DNA of 64,000 nucleotides from Adiantum capillus-veneris (lineage: Eukaryota; Streptophyta; Polypodiopsida; Polypodiales; Pteridaceae): assembly GCA_014529385.2 (NCBI GenBank), contig CM043949.1, forward strand, positions 107,146,054 through 107,210,053, in the 5' to 3' direction. Made by a program: the position numbers and the translations under genes. Within the stretch, counting starts at the first letter, position 1; the number at the start of each line of letters is the position of its first letter. The notes beneath the pieces were generated by a model, which saw only the letters and a list, made by a program, of their open reading frames with translations, made no database searches and had not been told where the DNA came from. Below are positions 25,223 through 36,773 of the stretch, in pieces.

Positions 25223-25546
25223 ATGGACGCAGGCAGAGCAGCGTGCATGCTCACGTCATCGTCCTCTTTCACAACGCAGCTCACATCGTCTACTTCCTCC
25301 ACAGCTCCATCGTCTTCTGCTTCGTCCTCTTGCTGCTCTGCTGCGCTTTGTACAACAACCAGCTCTCTTTTGGGCAAGAACGCAGGGCACAACTCTCGAA
25401 GTCAACAAGGCGATCCTTACCATCACTTTTCCGTCATGGCAAGCTCAGAGCGTGGCTCTTTGACTTCTAGCGATGGACCTACAACCTCTGCACGGACAAC
25501 ACCTTCCTCTGCTATTGATTTTCTCATGCTCTGCCAGCGCCTCAAG
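25223..25546 (+). CDS. HDDC2-like HD-domain 5'-deoxynucleotidase, exon 1 only
   Basis: HDDC2-family proteins dephosphorylate deoxynucleoside monophosphates through a metal-binding HD domain. The exon ends with SSAIDFLMLCQRLK, the conserved lead-in of plant family members (as I recall it, -AIDFL-LC-RLK- followed by TTKR..GWV), and a consensus donor GTGAGC at 25547. From ATG 25223 it is exactly 108 codons, phase 0; alternative starts are 25247 and 25436. The Ser/Thr-rich, acid-poor N-terminus could be an organelle transit peptide. The catalytic HD motifs must lie in later exons, and I found none in the following 38 kb, so either intron 1 is very long and full of transposons or this is a stranded gene fragment. 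Confidence 0.65.
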
Positions 25547-25642
25547 GTGAGCTCTGGCTGCTTTCTTTTTTGTTCATGAAAGGGGTAGAGTTAGTATTTA
25601 ACGTGGTTGTATTTGCAATGACGTCATCCTGCCCAAATTGTG

Positions 25643-25644
<2 letters not shown>

Positions 25645-25722
<78 letters not shown>

Positions 25723-25730
25723 GTGTGTGT
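25645..25730. repeat. Compound microsatellite (CT)n(CA)n(GT)n
   Basis: CT repeats (about 25645-25672), CA repeats (to 25719), then GTGTGTGTG. It sits 100 bp inside the putative first intron of the HDDC2-like gene. Confidence 0.95.
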
Positions 25731-26808
25731 GCAGCTATGCATGCGTCTCTGTATGTATGCACGTATGTCCCTATCCTGACCAATATCCACATATGCATGT
25801 GTTGCTTCGAGATGCTGGTCTCCATTTAAACTTTATTTATCATGACGGAAAAGGAGGGGAAAAAGTGAGAAGAAACCTAATTGGAGCTATTAGTAAGGGA
25901 TACTGAACTTAAACAAAGTGAGGAATGGACATGGGTCTGCTTACTTTGCCCATCGAGGTGGAAAGAAGAAGAAGAAAAAGAAAAGAATTTTTAATGTGGT
26001 ATGACAATCTCACAAGACGTCCATGATCCTATCCAACGAGTAAGAGAGATAGAAAGAAAGAAAGGAAGTTGGGTACATCCAATTGACCAAAAGACGAATC
26101 CAGTATATCCATTTGATAATATTTCCACTATGAGTATCATGTCACTGGTCTTATAGGCATAAAAAAGTGAAAAAAAAACTAAAAATAGCTATGATACATC
26201 CATTTCATATTCCACTATGGGTATCATGTCAATGGCCTTATCGACATCATCACTCTTTGAACCAGAAAGGCTTGTTGTGCCCACCTTCTAGACTCATAGT
26301 CTTAATCCTACATCCACCACTTTGATAGCCATTTGGACGGAGCTGCTACTTACTCTTTGTTGCCATTGGGATAGTTCAACAGGCTCTTCTAGGGAAACAA
26401 AGAGTCATCGATGCTCCTTTTTCACGCATGGACGAGATTCTCAATCCTTTTCAGTCGGGACCATGGTCACATCACATGGAATTATGCTCCTCCCAAGTGG
26501 TTCATTTTGCACTTCTCATACAGGTCGCCTTGATACCTACATAGCATTCACATTGTTATCCCTCTTTTGTACATCCCTCATACATGTCACCTTGATACCT
26601 ACATAGCACTCACATTGTTATCCCTCTTTTGTACATCCCTTGGGTGTGTCAAAGGTGGCAACGGAAGATGCAATGAACAAAGCACACTTGTGGCTCGTGA
26701 TTTGATGAACACCTCAACTCCGATCTAGAACACCTACAATGCCACTTACAAGCACGAGGCACACTTTGTGTAGAAGAGAAATCAATAAGGTAGAAAGAGA
26801 CAGGACAT

Positions 26809-26869
<61 letters not shown>

Positions 26870-26989
26870 ATTTGGGAGAGGCTCTTCATGCTCATAACAA
26901 GCTGCTCATACAAGTGAGCAAGGGTGCTTTGGCATAGATCTGACATGCCCAATGGATAGACCTGAGGTACACACAACTACGACTGCTAT
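25731..26989. other. Non-coding, with short tandem repeats and (GA)n
   Basis: No gene seen. A ~62-bp tandem duplication (CCTTGATACCTACATAGCA at 26528 and 26590), a diverged ~90-bp repeat around TATCATGTCA(C/A)TGG (about 26130 and 26220) and a (GA)n tract at about 26812-26867. Confidence 0.55.
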
Positions 26990-27012
26990 TGCCACTTCCA
27001 ACTGCTCTCACC

Positions 27013-29493
27013 TTTGAAGTTAGCTTTGAAGAAAGCACCTATTCCGCGGGTGTACACTGAAGATGAACTCGACGACGTAGTCAAAAGACGAGTCAACCGA
27101 CTCGTGAAGACCAAGAAGCATTCAAAGAAATATAGTTGAGTAGCAGATTACCTTGGCTACTTGGGTCACAAGTCTACTTTTGTAAATGCACGAAAGACAA
27201 AGAAGCGTGTATGCTGTGAGGGTGTGTCTAGTTCGTTCTCATCCTCTTTTGATAGTTCCGACAACTGATTCCAGTGATGAGGACAAGAAACGAAGAAAGA
27301 CCAAAGACACTGTAAGGTGCAACGGAATGAATGTTTGAACTTTGCTCAAGATGAGTGCTCCGAACTGTGCTCAAGGTTCCTTTTATTCTTATGGAAGGGA
27401 GAGCCTTCTGTTCTTAATGAGAGAGTGCAATGGACACAAACAAAGTGAATGGACATTGTGCATGAAAGTGCATGAGACTGAGAGATAGAGAGAGAAGAAT
27501 ACGACACCAGAGATGTTGTTAAACCCTCCTCCGAAGGCCCCACTCTCTATAGCGGGAGCGGTCTACTATTGATTGCACAAATCTCTACAATGCTTGGACT
27601 TGCCGACGATGTCGACGACGATGAGGACGACGACGAGACGGGCTGAAAACTGAAATCTCTAAGGGCTGAAATCTGCAAATCTTTATCTGCTGAATTCTGA
27701 CTCTATGTTGGTGACGATGTCGATGGCGACGATGCGACGACGACGCGCTGAAAACGCAGATGCTGAAATCTGCGTTTTCTGGGCTGAAACTGTAAACCTT
27801 ACGGAAACTGACCGTGCGGCGAGGAACTGCTACGGGAAGGTGAGATCTACGAGGTTCGGGGGTTCTTCTGCGATGTCTAAAGGCTGAAAACTGAAAACGC
27901 TGGTGTTGCTTGAGGTTTCGTCGCGGGAATCTGCAAAACGCTGAGGTTGGTCTGCAAATCAAAAACGCTAGGCTTTTGCTGTGTCTTGCTGTCGCCGGGT
28001 TGGTCTGCAATGCAAAACACTGGGGCTGATCTGCAATGGAGAAAAACGCTGGCTGTCCTTGGTTGAAAACGCTAAGTCTCCTGCCGGGGGGAGGTCTTGC
28101 TGAGAAGTCTCTTGTTGAGCAAGGTGCTCCTGCTGCCTCTTCTGCCAATTAGTGCTAGTCTAGGTTTGCTTATATACAAACTTACTCAATTTGCCCTACC
28201 TACTTTCCAACAAAAGTCACTTAAAAATAATAAGTGAAAAATGTCAAAAATAGGGAAAATAGGTCAAATACACTGGAAAATTCCCCTGAAGGATTCTAAT
28301 GGATTCTGATGGGAATGCTTATGATCATGCTGTGTGCAACCAGAGGATATGCATCTACACTAAGTGTCTGGGCATGCACGGTCTGCGAACAGACTCACAA
28401 AAGTGTCAGATCACTTCTAAATCTAGACTGACTGGACTGACAGAACCCTTGTCGTGCTGTAGATTGTCCACGGACACATAGGGTTGGATGTGTCACGTGA
28501 CAGACACAGAAAGAACAAGAAGAAGACTAAGAAGAGCAGATTCCAACGAAGATCCCGCAAATATTCAGGTAGCTCCGAGGAGGCTTCATCCTCTTCTGGA
28601 AGTTCGGACTCCAATGAACCGATGTTTTATTCTAAGAGGAAGCATTTTTAAAGAGCCAACCAATATGACTTTCTCGAGGACAAGAGCAAGAAAACCAAAG
28701 ATTTCAAGGAGGGTGGACAAGCACTAAAGTTTGATACTTTTTCAGGTTTCCGAGATACCCACAAGGCCCTCGCTTTTATTCAACAATTTGACATAGCTTA
28801 TTCAGGAGGGTGCTATTCAGAGCACTCCAAGGTTTGGAGGGCAGCATCCTATTTGAAAAGAAATGCACAGATTTGGTGGTCCACTCTTTTGTTACGAAAG
28901 GAAGCACTGACAAAGTGGTTGTAGTTTAAGCGGCTTTTCACTTCCTCTTGGCTCACTCATGAGTATGAACGTGATGTGGTTACCGCTTGGAATCATCTTC
29001 GGATGATCAAGGAAGATACTTTGGATACTTAATGCCAAAGATTTTGGGATACTTTCCTACCGGCCTCTTCTTTTAAAAAGATCACTTTTAAGGAACAGAT
29101 CGAGCTATTTTGTTGTGGTCTACCCAAAGAGATACGAGATTATTGCTTACTGCAGAAGTCCAAGTCCATACAACAACTGATGGGACATGCTAAGCAAGGG
29201 TTTGCTATGCATTCGGATACTCTTACGCATCCAACTGATCAACTTTTGACAACAAGGACCGGACAGAACTCGAATGATGGTAACGAAAGAAGAGGGAAGT
29301 TTTTGAAAAAGGAAGATACACGTCCCCGACTGATAGAGGAACAGCGATCCGAGTACCTTAAAACGGGGAAGTGCTTTGAATGTGGAGAATATGGACATGT
29401 GTCAACATGGTTCCCCAAAAAGGCACCTAGAGGACAATCAAAAGACAGGACAGAGAGTCCCACAGCAGCCGAAGAGCGTGGGAGAAAAGGGTA
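27013..29493 (+). pseudogene. G0 Gag with degenerate zinc knuckle
   Basis: Basic/Ser-rich N-terminal part (27013-27310), then after the solo LTR a Lys/Ser-rich segment and the Gag core: FDTFSGFRDTHKALAFIQQF (about 28735), KRNAQIWWSTLL, then ELFCCGLPKEIRDYC. The zinc knuckle near 29370 reads CFECGEYGHVSTWF: the last cysteine of C-X2-C-X4-H-X4-C is Phe. Several stops (for example near 28650, 28924 and 29031). Confidence 0.8.
27311..28502 (-). repeat. Solo LTR of family X with perfect TSD GACAC
   Basis: Plus-strand ends TGTAAGGTGC and GTCACGTGACA; flanked by GACAC at 27306-27310 and 28503-28507. Minus orientation: the LTR starts with the palindrome TGTCACGTGACA. Internal AACGCT-type words are the reverse of the AGCGTTTT motif of the plus-strand copies. 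A solo LTR arises by recombination between the two LTRs of a full element. It lies in G0 gag. Confidence 0.92.
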
Positions 29494-29612
29494 GGATTGG
29501 TACCAGATTGTGTGGAGACCGACCCTGATTAGATGGATGAAAGTATTGAACTTATCTGTGCATGGGGCAAAGTGCGAGACCGAGAAGCCCTAATCTTCTT
29601 AAACGGAGGAGC

Positions 29613-30923
29613 TGTCACAAACGGGAGCGCACACGAATAATCAACAAGCTGAAAATAAATATTCTTTCAACTCAAAAGAGATGCAAGACAAGATGGACAT
29701 AGTATTTGGGACCAGAAGATTGGGCTGCCCCCCCTCCTTAAAGAGAATCTTTACTAGGGAGAATCTTTTTACAAGCACAAGAATTGGAGAAAACCCCTCT
29801 GTTCTATTCTCAGACTCGATTTTCGTTCCTTCTCGTGAGGGAAATCCGAGAGAGGAGCTCTCAATTATGTTTCCGCCTGTTCTTGAACTGTGAAGCTCTA
29901 CATACCTTTTTTGATTCTGTCCCGGAATCTATGAGCATAGGTCGAGGCCTTCTCGCTCCTTCTCCTTGTTGGAGTACCTGCAAAATACAAACACGAAACA
30001 ACTCGTACTGCGAATTCACAATTGATACTTGTCGCACCTTGCACGGAAGAACGACCTCCGTGCTCCGTAGTCTCGCGATCACTTGCGTCTCCTTCTCGGA
30101 AGAATCTTCTTTCAAGCTAGCGCTGTCAAAATCTGGGGGACCGAGAGAGATGGCAGGTTGCTTTTATAGGCTCTCGCCCTTGGCAGGAATAGCCGGTGCG
30201 GAGCCGGCAGGAATAGGGGAGGGAGTAGCGCTAGGGAGAGGAGGCTGTGGGCTGGTATTTTTGCTGCGCTGAGAGAGAGAGAGAATCCGTACGGTTCAGC
30301 CAGCAGCCAATGCTGTTTTTTTATTTAAACCTTGGTTTATTTTTAATGGGCTGCCCACTTATTAAGTGGGCGGCCGGTCACTTTTCATTAAAAAATGTGA
30401 ACCTGGCCAAAACTCAATAAAACTGAGCGAGCTGAAAATTGATGCTATGCAATCACATTCCAGGCGTCCCCGGGTGCAGTTGTCAGGTACACATTCTATG
30501 CAAACACAGATTCCTTGCAGGAAAGCATTCGAGCTTCCCAGAAAATACTTAAAAAATATTCCGCTTCTTAGAACCCTTCTTTATTCTTGTGCTTGCGTCG
30601 TTACATGTATTCCTTTTCCGAGTTCGGGTTTCTTGCCAGACCAAAATAATATTTCCTTTTCGATGCTCCCATCACCCATCACGTGACGCATCAGGAATAT
30701 CCGTTTTCCCGGTCTCTCCTACCGAACTAACGGTACAACCCCTTCTTGATGCTTAATGTCACCCATCATATGACACATCGGAGTTGTCCGTTCCTGATGG
30801 ATTTTAATAATTCCCGTAGATCTACAATTCCTAATCTTACGGTTCAAGTGCACACATTTAAATATCCTAATTTCAATGAAAATAAATTACTCAAAAAATA
30901 AGAAAATAGTCCATTTAGCAACA
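29613..30923 (-). repeat. 1.31 kb LTR-like insertion with perfect TSD GGAGC
   Basis: Ends TGTCACAAAC and TTTAGCAACA, flanked by GGAGC (29608-29612 and 30924-30928). Removal joins the G0 protease loop in frame. TATAAAAG on the minus strand near 30160 suggests minus orientation. No coding sequence inside, so a solo LTR of a family not otherwise present here, or a short non-autonomous element. Confidence 0.85.
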
Positions 30924-31199
30924 GGAGCCAAGACCAACTTTATTTCACCCGAATTGGTGGCTCGACTTGGAATTATGCTCGGGGGAATGGGGCCACAGGC
31001 GGCGGCTGTTCTAGCAGCACCTGGATGGGATGTTGCCATTACACTTGTCATTGGCAAACTTCGTTTGCATTCTCAAGTGTATCTAGGACACGAGGACTTT
31101 TATGTCATGCCTTTGGAAGGGTGTGACGTCCTCCTAGGAATCCCTTGGTTCCACAAGAGCAGCGCGTGGTCGATTATAGGGCAAGGAAAGCTACTTTGA
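30924..31199 (+). pseudogene. G0 protease fragment
   Basis: GAKTNFISPELVARLG through YVMPLEGCDVLLGIPWF, matching the G1 protease. The catalytic aspartate is changed: the rejoined codons give LNGGA where G1 has FDPGA. A stop follows LL at 31197-31199. Confidence 0.75.
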
Positions 31200-33345
31200 A
31201 GAATGAGAAGGGCCGATAGATTGTACTTGATGTAAAGTTGAAGGGCGAGTCCGTTCCACTTGTATCGGCTTTGATTGTTTCCAAATTAATGAAGTCCAGT
31301 CTTTTTGTTTACTCGATTTTCTTGAAAGAACTAAATGATGAACATTCAACAAAGGTCAAATACATCTGATCTCGAAAAGGAACGACAATAATTTCTACAT
31401 GCGGAGGCTGACTGTTTCTTTGAAGGCCTACCAGGCGAGTTACCTCCTTTACGGCCTGAAGATCACACGATTGATTTTATACTTGGTAGTACACCACCGA
31501 ACCGGCCACCTTACCACGTTAGCCGAGCCCAAAATGAAGAAATAATGAACCAAGTAAAAGAACTTCTTGAAAGAGTTTTATCCAACATAGCACTTCACCT
31601 TTCTGTTCGCCGGTGTTGCTGGTACTAAAGAAAGATGGATCTTGGAGAATGTGCATTGACTATAGAGCTCTCAATAAAATCACCATCAAGAACAAATTCC
31701 CTATCCCAAGGATCGATGATATACTCGACAGACTTCAAGGGTCCTGTTGTTTCAACATAATTGATTTGAAGAGTGGATATTATATGATCGGAATTGCTCT
31801 TGGTGATGTCTACAAGACAGCTTTTAGGACAAATTTTGGCTTGTATAAATATTTGGTGATGCCATATGTCCTTACGAATGCTCTGGCCACATTCAACCTG
31901 TAATGTGCAGCGGAAGTGAATGATGGTGTAAGCTCAAGATGAGTGATCAGTGAGTGCTCAAGGTTCCTTTTACTTAGCGGAAGGGAGAGCCTTCCGTGCT
32001 TAGTGAGAGAATGTGCGATGACCAAAACGATGAGTGGAAAACTATGAGTGCAAAGTGCATGAGAGTGCTAGTGAGAGAGAGAGAAGAGGCGACACCACAT
32101 GGGGTCTTAAACTCCCCTCCAAGGCCCCCCCTCTCTATTGCTAGAGAGGTATTTTCTTTAGATTGCACAAGGTCTGGTACAATGCCTCTAGATGCTGTGG
32201 TACTTGATGACGACGAGGACGAGGAGGACAACGATGACGATGAGGACAACGACGACGACGATGTTGATGGCGAGGTCGAGCTAATGGCTGAACTGCTGAA
32301 ATCTGAAAACGCTTCATGCTGATTGGATCTGGGTCGTGCGGCGAAGCTAGTGTCGCCGAAGAGGACTAGGATGGTTGGAAACTGAATAAGCAGGCTGTTT
32401 ATGGGCTGAAAACAGAAAATGCAGATGGATCTGTGATCTACTGCGATGGGATGACGGCGGCGAGGTTCTGCTACGGTGATCGGGTGCGGGATCCGCGAGG
32501 CTACTGCTGAAAACTGAAAACGCTGCTGGCTGAGATCTGCTGATCCAAAAACGTTGATGTTCTTACTGAGGAAAACACTGGAGGAAACTGGGTCATGCGG
32601 GTACTGCCTGGTACCTCTAGGGTTCTTGCTCCTCTATGTCTCTTGCTCCTTCTAGCGCCTAATGGGGGCCCCATATATAGGTGAATAAGGGTGGGTTGAG
32701 CAGCCTTCAGTAAGCCACCAGGATTATAATTGCCAAAAAGTCACTTATTAATAAATGACTCGTTAGAGGTGGTTCATGTGGGTGGAAAATGCTCATGCTG
32801 GGTGCTGGGTACTGATGCTAATGATCATGGGTTGTGCAATCTCAGGGTATGCAGCTACTCTTAAGTGCTTGGACATGCATGGCCTGCGTACAGGCTCACA
32901 AGGGTGTCGGAACACTCCCTAGGCTACCTAAACCCTAGAAGTAGGTCAGCTTGTCCACATGCACATAGGGTTAGATGTGCACGTGACACAACCGCATGAT
33001 GGATAGGATTTTCAAAGAGTACCGATTTTTTGTGGGCACTTTCTTTGACGACATTATCGTCTTCTCCAAGAGTGAGGCAGAACACAGACACCACCTATTG
33101 CAGGTTTTCCAGGCACTGCAAAAGAATAAATTGGTTATAAATGCGAAAAAGAGCGAGTTTTTCTTGCATGAGATACACTTCTTGGGACACATCGTCTCAG
33201 CGGAAGGGGTAAGATGGACCCGACCAAAGTTGAGACCATTCGTGATTGGCCCGATTTGAAGAATGCTCATGAAGTTCGAAGCTTTCTGGGCTTGTGCTCA
33301 TAATATCGGCGGTTCATTCAAAAATTTGCTGAGATAGCTTATCCC
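31200..33345 (+). pseudogene. G0 reverse transcriptase, split by a solo LTR
   Basis: Reads [18 protein letters not shown] (about 31618), [11 protein letters not shown], then the catalytic region ID LKSGY, and after the 31899-32988 insertion RMMDRIFKEYRFFVGTFFDD with the FFDD catalytic pair (about 33048). Stops and small frameshifts occur near 31560-31610 and 33210-33300. Same lineage as G1. Confidence 0.85.
31899..32988 (-). repeat. Solo LTR of family X with perfect TSD CAACC
   Basis: Ends TGTAATGTGC and GTGCACGTGACA; flanks CAACC at 31894-31898 and 32989-32993. Removing it with one CAACC restores the conserved ATFNRMMDRIF reading of reverse transcriptase. Confidence 0.93.
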
Positions 33346-33898
33346 TTGCATGTGCTGACTAAGAAAGGGGTTCCTTTTACTTTGGGACCGACAGAGATTG
33401 CATCCTTTCAGACTCTCAAGGAAAAGTTGACAACAGGACCAGTTTTGGCCTTGTCAGACTTGCAACAATTATTTGAAGTTTACTGTGATGCTTGTGGTCG
33501 CAGTCTGGGAGGAGTCTTGATGCAAGAAGGCCATGTCATTGCTTACGAGAGGAGGATGTTTTCATGTCCTCAACTGGTTGCACAGATTTATGAGAAAGAG
33601 CTGTTGCCAGTTATTCATGCTCTTACATAGTGGTGACATTTTCTACTCGGAGCTGACTTTAACGTCTTTACAAACCATCATAGTTTACGCTACTTCTTGT
33701 CGCAGAAGCAGCTTTCGGAAAAGCAGATGAGATGGGCTAATATTCTGTCACAGTTTCATTTCGAGATAGTCCATGTTAAGGGACATAAGAATTTAGTGGC
33801 AGATGTGTTGTCTCGCAAGCCCTTGGTTATGGCTATTTCCGCAATACATCATTGAAACTTCGAGGATATGGTTGATCAGTACGCCACCTGTGAGGGTG
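33346..33898 (+). pseudogene. G0 RNase H
   Basis: YCDACGRSLGGVLMQEG, then YEKELLPVIHAL, and LLGADFNVFTNHHSLRYFL, where the usual TDHH aspartate is Asn. Continues through MRWANILSQFHFEIVHVKG and DVLSRKP, then is cut after QYAT at 33898 by the LTR of element Y. Confidence 0.82.
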
Positions 33899-34287
33899 CA
33901 TGTGTTCGAAAGCGTGAGAGAGGAGAGGACACAGAAACAGAGAACACAACACCAAAACGTTGATGTAGGGAAGAGGGGGCGATCAACCCCCCATGATTAC
34001 CAGAGCACAAGACCCGTACAATGTCAGATGATATCTCTATGTGGGTACCCCCCTTGGCCTCATATATATAGAGGTGCCCAAGGGGAGGTCGAGCAGTGCA
34101 AGAGGAATGCCCCACGACCCAGCATAAATGAAGTCCTGTGTGTAGGGCGCTTGGACAAAACACAGGTGGCCGGCCTAGAAGTGGGTGGCCGGACAATGCA
34201 TATGCTATGGGTGGCTAGCCCGGTGGCACACTAGTCGTACATGCATGCCCTAGGCATGTGAAGCAGCAGAGTGGTGCAAGTCTAACA
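33899..34287 (-). repeat. LTR of minus-strand element Y
   Basis: 389 bp with plus-strand ends TGTGAGGGTG and GTCTAACA. TATATATA occurs on the minus strand at 34062-34070. The bases to its right, CCTCCTCTC, read GAGAGGAGG in minus sense, a polypurine tract before the LTR start. So this is the 3' LTR and Y extends to the right. The 5' partner was not found. Confidence 0.6.
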
Positions 34288-34500
34288 CCTCCTCTCAGCA
34301 CATGATGCTAAATAAACCGCGTGAAGCCGAAGATGTGAGGCAAAGGATGAAGATGTTTGCTGTGATCTCTGCAGCAGAGTGGTGCAAGTCTAACACCTCC
34401 TCTCAGCACATGATGCTAAATAAACCGCGTGAAGCCGGTTTATTTAGCATCATGTGCTGAGGCAAAGGATGAAGATGTTTGCTGTGATCTCTGCAGCAGT
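34263..34500. repeat. 108-bp direct repeat and a perfect 22-bp hairpin
   Basis: The segment from GCAGCAGAGTGG to GAAGCCG occurs at 34263-34329 and 34371-34437. AGCACATGATGCTAAATAAA (CC) at 34405-34426 is followed after a 10-base loop by its exact reverse complement at 34437-34458. GGCAAAGGATGAAGATG also occurs twice (34339, 34460). Confidence 0.93.
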
Positions 34501-34625
34501 CTGGGGTGTCCCAACCTCCGAGAGATCTCCATTGTAAAGTGCCGTCACGAGCAGTGTAGCAAAGTGTTGTACTCTGTCGAAGGGTGAAGAAACTGCGTGA
34601 AGGTCCCGAACTGAGTGTGAAAACA
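34288..34625 (-). other. Internal piece of element Y
   Basis: Non-coding remainder between the Y polypurine tract and the X array. It ends with AAACA, the target duplication of the array; Y should resume at 56191. Confidence 0.45.
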
Positions 34626-35902
34626 TGTCACGTGACACATCCAACCCTGTGTGTCCGTGGACAAGCTACAACATAACAGGGTTCAGTCGGTCCAGTCAGT
34701 CTAGATTAGAAGTGATCTGGCACTCTTGTGAGTCTATTCGTAGACCGTGCATGCCCAGACACTTGGTATAGATGCATATCCTCTGGTTGCACACAACATG
34801 ATCATTAGTATTCCCATGAGAATTGATCAGAATCAGTTAGGAGAATTTTCCAGTGATTTTAGCCTATTTTTGGCATTTTCACTTATTAATTTAAGTGACT
34901 TTCCAACAAAAGTAGGTAGGGCAATTTTGCTAAGAAAATATATAAGCAAACCCAAGTTAGCACTAAATGGCAGAAGAGGCAGCAGGAGCTCCACGCTCAA
35001 CTGGCAACTTCTCAGCAGACCCCCCAGGAGACCTAGCGTTTTTGGAGCAGAAGCCTAAAGCTAGCGTTTTGGGATCAGATAAGCCCTGGCGTGTTGGTGC
35101 ACAGCAGATCAACCCCGGCGCCATCGCTACACAACAGATCAGCCTAGCGTTTTTGCATTGCAGAACCACGGCGACAGAAAGACCAATTTCAACCCCTAGC
35201 GTTTTTGATTTGCAGCACCACCTCAGCGTTTCTACAAATCATCGCGACGGAAACTCAAGAACCATCAGCGTTTTCAGTTTTCAGCAGTTAGTACCCACGG
35301 ATCAAGTCCCAAACCTCGCAGATCTCACCATCCCGCAGCAGTTCCTCGCCGCACGTTCAGTTTCCGCAAGGTTTACAGTTTCAGCCCAGAAAACGCAGAT
35401 TTCAGCATCTACGTTTTCAGCGGGTCGTCGTCGCATCGTCGTCATCGACATCGTCACCGACATGGAGTCAGAATTCAGTGGATAGAACATTTGCAGATTT
35501 CAGCCCATAGCGTTTTTGGACAGCAGTAGAAAGATTGCAGATTTCAGCCCTTAGGTCGACTTTGTCATCCCCGTCGTCATTGTCGACATAGCCTAGACTT
35601 GCATCAGTCTCATGCATACCATTTGTACCAGATTGTGCAATCATAAGTAGACCACTCTCGACGATGAGAGTGGGGCCTTCGGAGGAGGGTTTTACAACAT
35701 CTCTGGTGTCGTATCTCTCTTCTCTCTATCTCTCAATCTCATACAGTTGCACGCACAGTGTCCATTCACTTTGTCTGTGATCATAGCACTTTCCACTAAG
35801 AACGGAAGGCTCTCCCTTCCATAAGAACAAAAAGAACCTTGAGCACAGTTTGGAGCACTCATCTTGAGCAAAGCGCAAACATTCATTCCGCTGCACCTAA
35901 CA
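34626..35902 (+). repeat. Family X LTR, first of the array
   Basis: 1,277 bp, TGTCACGTGACA to CACCTAACA. TATATAAG at 34939-34946. Downstream of the TATA box come many AGCGTTTT(T) words separated by CAGCAGATCAGCC-like words. The 3' part carries CTCTCCCTTCCATAAGAAC and ATTCATTCCGCTGCACC. Confidence 0.92.
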
Positions 35903-36197
35903 TGTATCTTTGTGTTGGAAATGGTTTCAGGAATTTTCAGCCATGGAGATTCTTGAAGGTGGAAGAAGCACGACTCTATACGAAGATGAAGCATTGAAGG
36001 AGCCACAGAAGACTGGGTCGCTTTCGGCGCAGCCCAAAGAAGCAAGCGTTGCAGACCTTTACGAAGTTCAAGTGTCGTACGACCCACACATCAGAGTGGG
36101 CCGGCGAAGAGTCCCTTCCAGGATTCCAGATGCTATTGGCAATCTCCGTCGACGCCATACATATCAGTACCAGTACCTCACTTTGAAAAGGAGGGGA
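35903..36197 (+). pseudogene. Internal tail of family X between the first two LTRs
   Basis: Only the last ~295 bp of the internal region, without PBS: the phrase FSAMEILEGG and the QALQTFMKF-equivalent region, frameshifted relative to 59294-60913, ending in the polypurine tract AAAAGGAGGGGA at 36186-36197. Confidence 0.8.
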
Positions 36198-36773
36198 TGT
36201 CATGTGACACATCCAACCCTATGTGTCCGTGGACAAGCTACGGCATAACAGGGTTCAGTCAGTCTAGATTAGAAGTGATCTGGCACTTTTGTGAGTCTAT
36301 TCGTAGACCGTGCATGCCCAGACACTTGGTATAGATGCATATCCTCTGGTTGCACAGAGCATGATCATCAGTATTCCCATCAGAATCCATTAGAATCAGT
36401 TAGGGGAATTTTCCAGTAATTTTAGCCTATTTTACCTGTTTTTGGCATTTTTCACTTATTAATTTAAGTGACTTTCCAACAAAAGTAGGTAGGGCAATTT
36501 TGCTAAGAAAATATATAAGCAAACACAAGTTAGCACTAAATGGCAGAAGAGGCAGCAGGAGCTCCACGCTCAACAGGCAACTTCTCAGCAGACCCCCCAG
36601 GAGACCTAGCGTTTTTGGAGCAGAAGCCTAAAGCTAGCGTTTTGGGCATAGTTACAGGGGGCGGGGGGGACGGACGGGAAACGCCGAGGGACGGACGGAA
36701 GGAAACGCCGAGGGACGGACGGAAATCGAGCCGAACAGGCAGGTCGCAGGGGGGACGGACCGGGGACGGCGGG

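Larger units (their letters stand above)
26990..33898 (+). mobile_element. Old decayed Ty3/gypsy element G0, interrupted by three solo LTRs
   Basis: Fragments of gag, protease, reverse transcriptase and RNase H in order, related to the intact polyprotein of G1 (38350-43323). Removing solo LTRs 27311-28502, 29613-30923 and 31899-32988, each with one copy of its target duplication, rejoins the coding frame at the last two junctions. Integrase is absent because the element is cut by element Y at 33899. No LTR of G0 itself was recognised. Confidence 0.85.

Noticed and set aside
33899-34287. Solo LTR reading of the Y LTR with duplication CCACC/CCTCC
   Set aside because: G0 coding sequence does not resume to its right, and a polypurine tract adjoins it, so it is the LTR of a larger element.
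34501-34625. Possible tRNA or small RNA gene
   Set aside because: No cloverleaf with A and B box spacing could be drawn; only local repeats are present.
35302-35490. Frames rich in Arg or Met in X LTRs (also 27585-28148)
   Set aside because: They come from GTCGTC/GACGAC and AGCGTTTT repeats and differ in frame between copies.
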